Positions 7,198 to 9,237 of a DNA stretch of 9,237 nt are shown one piece after another. The notes beneath the pieces were generated by a model that saw nothing but the letters and a program-made list of their open reading frames with translations, was not told the origin of the DNA and made no database searches. Position numbers and translations under genes: made by a program. The stretch is from DATJFH01 sp035495815. Its GTDB lineage: Bacteria; Acidobacteriota; Terriglobia; Bryobacterales; Bryobacteraceae. Position 1 is the stretch's first letter, and each line of letters starts with the position of its first letter. The stretch covers positions 1-9,237 of the forward strand of contig DATJFH010000078.1 of the NCBI GenBank assembly GCA_035495815.1. The letters run 5' to 3'.

Positions 7198-8676
7198 TCA
7201 CGTATCTTTATACTGCGCGCGCAGCCGGCTCAGCTCCTGCTTCAGGCCGGCCGTGATCTGCGCGGACGCGGGAGCTCCGTAGAGATTCTTCAGCTCGTTC
7301 GGATCCTCTTTGAGGTCGAACAGCTCCCAGTAATCGCCTTCGCTGTAGTATTCGATCAGCTTGTAGCGGTCCGTACGGACGCCGCGGTGCGGGCTGACGC
7401 GGTGCGGGGTGAAGTACTGGAAGGTCGGATCGCTCATCTCCTCCTTGCTCTTGCCGCGCAGCGTCCAGGAGTTTTCGAAATAGGCATAATAGACCGAGCT
7501 TCTCCAGCCGGCCGGCGCCTTTCCTTCGAGCAGAGGACGAATACTGCGGCCCTGCATGCTGTCCGGTATCGCGACTCCGGCGAAATCGAGAATGGTGGGG
7601 GCGAAGTCGATGTTCTGAACCATCTGGTCGAGGGCCTTGCCGCCTCCACCGAGCCCCGGATAGCGCACGAGCAGCGGCACGCGGAGCGACGGCTCGTACA
7701 TGAAACGCTTGTCGTACCAGCCATGCTCGCCGAGGAAGAAGCCATTGTCGGAGCTGTACAGGATCAGCGTGTTTTCCGCCTGGCCGGTGTCGTCCAAATG
7801 TTTCAGGAGGCGCGCCAGGTTTTCATCGACGCCGTAGACGGCGCGATAGTAGTCTTTCACGAAGCGCTGATAGAGCCATTTTTTACGATCGGCGGGGGAG
7901 AGATCCTTGGGCATATCCTTGTAATCGCCGGCAAGGCTGATGTCGAAGCGCATGTCTTCCGCCTCCTTGGCCAGACGGCGCGTATCGTAGTTGTCGTCGA
8001 ACGTCTCGGGATACGGCAGCTCGATATCGGAGAACATGCCGGCGTGGCGCGGCGCCGGCTTGAAGGGACGATGGGGCGCCTTGTGCTGATAGACGAGGCA
8101 CCAGGGCTTCTCGCGGCCGGCTTCCTTCAGAAACTTGAGCGCCATCTCCGTGGTGACGTCGGTGACGTAGCCCGGGTACTTCCTGCGCGCTCCCATCTCG
8201 ATGAATTCGGGATCGAAGTAGAGACCCTGCCCGGGCAGCACGTTCCAATAGTCGAATCCGGCGGGATCGTCGCTGAGGTGCCATTTTCCGATCAGGGCAG
8301 TGCGATAGCCGGCCTGCTGGAGCAGCTTCGGATAAGTCGGAATGCCGGGCGTCATTTTTTCGATGGCGTCGCGGCCTTCGGAGTTTCCGTAGATATGGTG
8401 GATGTTGGAGAGGCATCCGGTGAGCACGCTGGCTCGCCCCGGGGCACAGAGGGAATTGGTGACGAAGCAGTTGTTGAAGCGGAAGCCTTCATTCGCCAGA
8501 CGATCCAGGCTGGGTGTTTGCAGGATCCTGTTGCCGTAGCAACTCATCGCGCCGGGGACGTGATCGTCCGTCATGATGTACAGAATATTCGGGCGGCTCT
8601 TCGGGCGCGAGCAGGCGCTCGAAGCGAGGGCGGCGCCGGCGACGGCTTTGAGGGACTGGCGGCGTGTAATGGGCAC
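7198..8676 (-). CDS. Tat-exported sulfatase, formylglycine (Cys) type
   Basis: A 492-residue type I sulfatase, expected to remove sulfate esters from a carbohydrate outside the cytoplasm. Residues 4-21 form a twin-arginine signal (TRRQSLK, then an Ala-rich core). Cys22 might be lipidated, but the preceding SSA is a poor lipobox. Metal ligands Asp37-Asp38 sit in NILYIMTDDH. The CAPGR signature at 77-81 has Cys77 as the residue oxidised to formylglycine. Lys131 and His133 lie in GKWHL, His198 and His202 in QHKAPHRP, and Asp310-Asn311 and Lys323 complete the active site. The C-terminal subdomain ends with YWELFDLKEDPNELKNLYG, as is usual for polysaccharide or glycosaminoglycan sulfatases. The start is GTG at 8676, without a clear Shine-Dalgarno. 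The DUF4159 gene lies 17 bases upstream on the same strand. No formylglycine-generating enzyme is in the window, so activation depends on one encoded elsewhere. Confidence 0.95.
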   Translation of the reverse strand: MPITRRQSLKAVAGAALASSACSRPKSRPNILYIMTDDHVPGAMSCYGNRILQTPSLDRLANEGFRFNNCFVTNSLCAPGRASVLTGCLSNIHHIYGNSEGRDAIEKMTPGIPTYPKLLQQAGYRTALIGKWHLSDDPAGFDYWNVLPGQGLYFDPEFIEMGARRKYPGYVTDVTTEMALKFLKEAGREKPWCLVYQHKAPHRPFKPAPRHAGMFSDIELPYPETFDDNYDTRRLAKEAEDMRFDISLAGDYKDMPKDLSPADRKKWLYQRFVKDYYRAVYGVDENLARLLKHLDDTGQAENTLILYSSDNGFFLGEHGWYDKRFMYEPSLRVPLLVRYPGLGGGGKALDQMVQNIDFAPTILDFAGVAIPDSMQGRSIRPLLEGKAPAGWRSSVYYAYFENSWTLRGKSKEEMSDPTFQYFTPHRVSPHRGVRTDRYKLIEYYSEGDYWELFDLKEDPNELKNLYGAPASAQITAGLKQELSRLRAQYKDT

Positions 8677-8682
8677 TGGGCT

Positions 8683-8690
8683 ATTTTACA
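8683..8690 (-). promoter_or_regulatory. Possible -10 box directly before the sulfatase
   Basis: On the - strand, TG followed by TAAAAT (8688-8683) lies 6 bases before the GTG start at 8676. This spacing would begin a transcript almost at the start codon, the layout of leaderless genes. No -35 is visible and the site sits in a 17-base gap after a co-directional gene, so it may be chance. Confidence 0.25.
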
Positions 8691-8693
8691 GCC

Positions 8694-9237
8694 TCAATGC
8701 GTCATCGAATAGACCACGTAATTAACGCCGAGTCGAATGGCGAGGCCGGCGAACTTCTCCGGGTAGCGAGGCTCGTCGGCGTATTCCCAGGCGTCGCCGA
8801 TGTCCGAGTTATAGGAGATGGCGACCATGATGCGTCCCTTGTCGTCTCGGATGGCGCGCCAGTGGGACCCGATGCCGTCATTCTTGTATCCGACACGGAG
8901 GTGGGCGGCTCCGGGGACCTGGGGGCGGTCCTTGATGTCGTATACGGTGTGGAAGATGGCGTCCTCGTCTTCAATTTCGACGATGGGGCGGCCGGGGAAG
9001 GCGCGCCGCATGCTTTCCGCGAATACTTCCCACTCTTCGGAGCCGTGCAGATCGTCGGCCATGAAGAACCCGCCGCGGAGACAATACTCCCGCAGCAGCT
9101 TGGCCTGATTATCGGTGATGCCCCACTCGCCGACCTGCACGGCGTAGAGCCAGGGCCGCTCGTAGGCTTCTCCTTCGTCGAGATTGATGGGCTGCTCGAC
9201 CGAGCGCACGTGGATCCGGGTCAGGCGGCGCAGGGCT
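8694..9237 (-). CDS. DUF4159-domain protein, N-terminus beyond the window
   Basis: The frame runs from the TGA at 8694-8696 to the window edge without a stop. The GTG at 9207-9209 is internal, since the codons before it read ALRRLTRIH, which belongs to the domain. About 180 residues are visible. DUF4159 hallmarks are seen in order: WLYAVQVGEWGITDNQAKLLREY, then RGGFFMADDLHG, RRAFPGRPIVEI, IFHTVYDI, YNSDIGDAWEYAD, YPEKFAGLAIRLGVNYVVYSMTH. Such domains are thought to adopt a class I glutamine-amidotransferase-like fold; no enzymatic role is established. Full-length relatives usually begin with a signal peptide, which would lie outside the window. It precedes the sulfatase by 17 bases on the same strand, so the two are probably co-transcribed, though no functional link is known to me. 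Confidence 0.85.
   Translation of the reverse strand, partial: ALRRLTRIHVRSVEQPINLDEGEAYERPWLYAVQVGEWGITDNQAKLLREYCLRGGFFMADDLHGSEEWEVFAESMRRAFPGRPIVEIEDEDAIFHTVYDIKDRPQVPGAAHLRVGYKNDGIGSHWRAIRDDKGRIMVAISYNSDIGDAWEYADEPRYPEKFAGLAIRLGVNYVVYSMTH

Noticed and set aside
7186..7215. Terminator between the convergent GT-C and sulfatase genes
   Set aside because: Only 9 bases separate the stops. The sole inverted repeat nearby is GTAT/ATAC (7202-7213), too weak, with no T-run on either strand.
6351..7256. Open frame of 301 codons on the + strand within the GT-C gene
   Set aside because: It is a +1 shadow of the membrane protein's C-terminal region, biased to Gly, Arg and Ala, without any motif.
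7387..8712. Long open frame of 441 codons on the + strand opposite the sulfatase
   Set aside because: It mirrors the sulfatase on the other strand. Its predicted protein has no recognisable domain, while the sulfatase frame has all active-site motifs. GC-rich third positions keep the antisense frame open.

Overview
This GC-rich window from a bacterial chromosome holds nine protein-coding genes packed almost end to end. Two are cut by the window edges. No stretch longer than about 110 bases lacks a gene, and I found no rRNA, tRNA, CRISPR array or mobile element. The gene mix fits a soil-type Acidobacteriota, perhaps the Solibacter/Bryobacter group: a Tat-exported sulfatase beside a DUF4159 protein, CaiB/BaiF and SDR genes, and an extended -10 box of the TGnTAGAAT type. 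That placement is an inference from gene content, not from a marker gene.

Left block, + strand (1-2952): the 3' part of a CaiB/BaiF-type CoA-transferase overlaps an exported TPR protein. After 75 bases with a strong ribosome binding site come a DHRS4-like short-chain dehydrogenase and, 2 bases later, a hotdog acyl-CoA thioesterase. The three enzymes all suit acyl-CoA chemistry (CoA transfer, carbonyl reduction or alcohol oxidation, thioester hydrolysis), so a small catabolic operon is plausible. No substrate can be named. In the CoA-transferase the usual catalytic aspartate position appears to hold alanine.

Middle block (2953-4936): a 104-base AT-rich leader precedes a Spy/CpxP-type periplasmic protein. 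The leader carries a near-perfect match to the CpxR-type box GTAAA-N5-GTAAA, so this looks like an envelope-stress gene under a two-component system encoded elsewhere. A strong intrinsic terminator follows it and lies inside the last codons of the convergent APC-family amino acid permease.

Right block (4937-9237): the permease and a large membrane protein are divergent across about 41-65 bases that seem to hold two interleaved promoters, each starting transcription almost at the start codon. The membrane protein is GT-C glycosyltransferase-like with a C-terminal discoidin-like segment. It converges on a - strand pair: a DUF4159 protein (N-terminus beyond the window) followed 17 bases later by a Tat-signal sulfatase of the formylglycine type.

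I see no clearly new multi-gene system. The most interesting points are the missing CoA-transferase aspartate, the CpxR-like box at a Spy/CpxP-like gene, the terminator buried in an opposing coding sequence, the compact divergent promoter pair and the glycosyltransferase-discoidin fusion.
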